NCBI GenBank assembly: GCA_029939445.1
Contig: JAOZSY010000026.1
Location: 12,841 to 18,358 of the forward strand
Direction: 5' to 3'
From: Bacteroidales bacterium
Lineage (GTDB): Bacteria > Bacteroidota > Bacteroidia > Bacteroidales > UBA1556
Length of the DNA stretch: 5,518 nt
The notes beneath the pieces were generated by a model. The model ran no database searches. It was not told the DNA's origin and saw nothing but the letters and a program-made list of their open reading frames with translations. Numbering within the stretch: the stretch's first letter is position 1; each line of letters begins with the position of its first letter. Positions 5,467 through 5,518 of the stretch are shown piece after piece. The translations under genes and the position numbers were made by a program.

Positions 5467-5518
5467 ATGAGTCAGAAAATTAGAATAAAATTAAAATCTT
5501 ACGATTATAACTTGGTTG
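5467..5518 (+). CDS. rpsJ: 30S ribosomal protein S10, N-terminal part (cut by window edge)
   Basis: The frame starting at 5467 reads MSQKIRIKLKSYDYNLV and continues past the window end. It matches the N-terminus of S10 (compare RIRIRLKAFDHRLID in E. coli). S10 is a 30S head protein and, in E. coli, also the NusE transcription factor. Only 17 codons are visible. The start lies 12 bases after the fusA stop with no promoter or terminator between them, so it is co-transcribed with the str genes. The order fusA-rpsJ, without tuf, fits the Bacteroidota arrangement in which str runs straight into the S10 operon. Confidence 0.93.
   Translation, partial: MSQKIRIKLKSYDYNLV

Overview
The window comes from an AT-rich member of the Bacteroidota, most likely Bacteroidales. 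Three things point there. All three good promoter candidates carry the phylum's TAnnTTTG -7 element. Start codons sit in AU-rich leaders with no Shine-Dalgarno sequence. The translation genes run rpsL-rpsG-fusA-rpsJ with no tuf after fusA, and the protein sequences are of Bacteroidota type. No mobile element, CRISPR array, tRNA or rRNA was found.

Layout, all on the + strand. Positions 1-151 are a leader region with a promoter -7 element at 106-113. Positions 152-1825 encode a predicted lipoprotein of the M49 (dipeptidyl peptidase III) metallopeptidase group with a pentapeptide HEVSH zinc site. A strong intrinsic terminator at 1850-1883 closes that unit. Positions 1826-2478 hold no protein gene but are rich in signals: small hairpins and a T8 run (1934-2010); a full promoter (2092-2121) followed by a roughly 150-nt segment that can fold into several stems, including a pseudoknot and two mutually exclusive closing stems (about 2127-2277); a further hairpin (2305-2332); and the promoter of the ribosomal operon (2383-2412) with a small GC-rich hairpin near the expected 5' end. 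From 2479 the str operon runs with short gaps: rpsL (S12), rpsG (S7), fusA (EF-G), then the first 17 codons of rpsJ (S10), cut by the window edge. This implies that str continues directly into the S10 cluster.

The str genes work together in translation: S12 and S7 belong to the decoding and head regions of the 30S subunit, and EF-G drives translocation. The M49 lipoprotein is a separate transcription unit in peptide breakdown at the cell envelope and has no evident functional tie to its neighbours. The most interesting part is the promoter-led, structured, non-coding segment upstream of rpsL. It could be a free small RNA or an attenuator-type leader of the str operon; the sequence alone does not decide between these.
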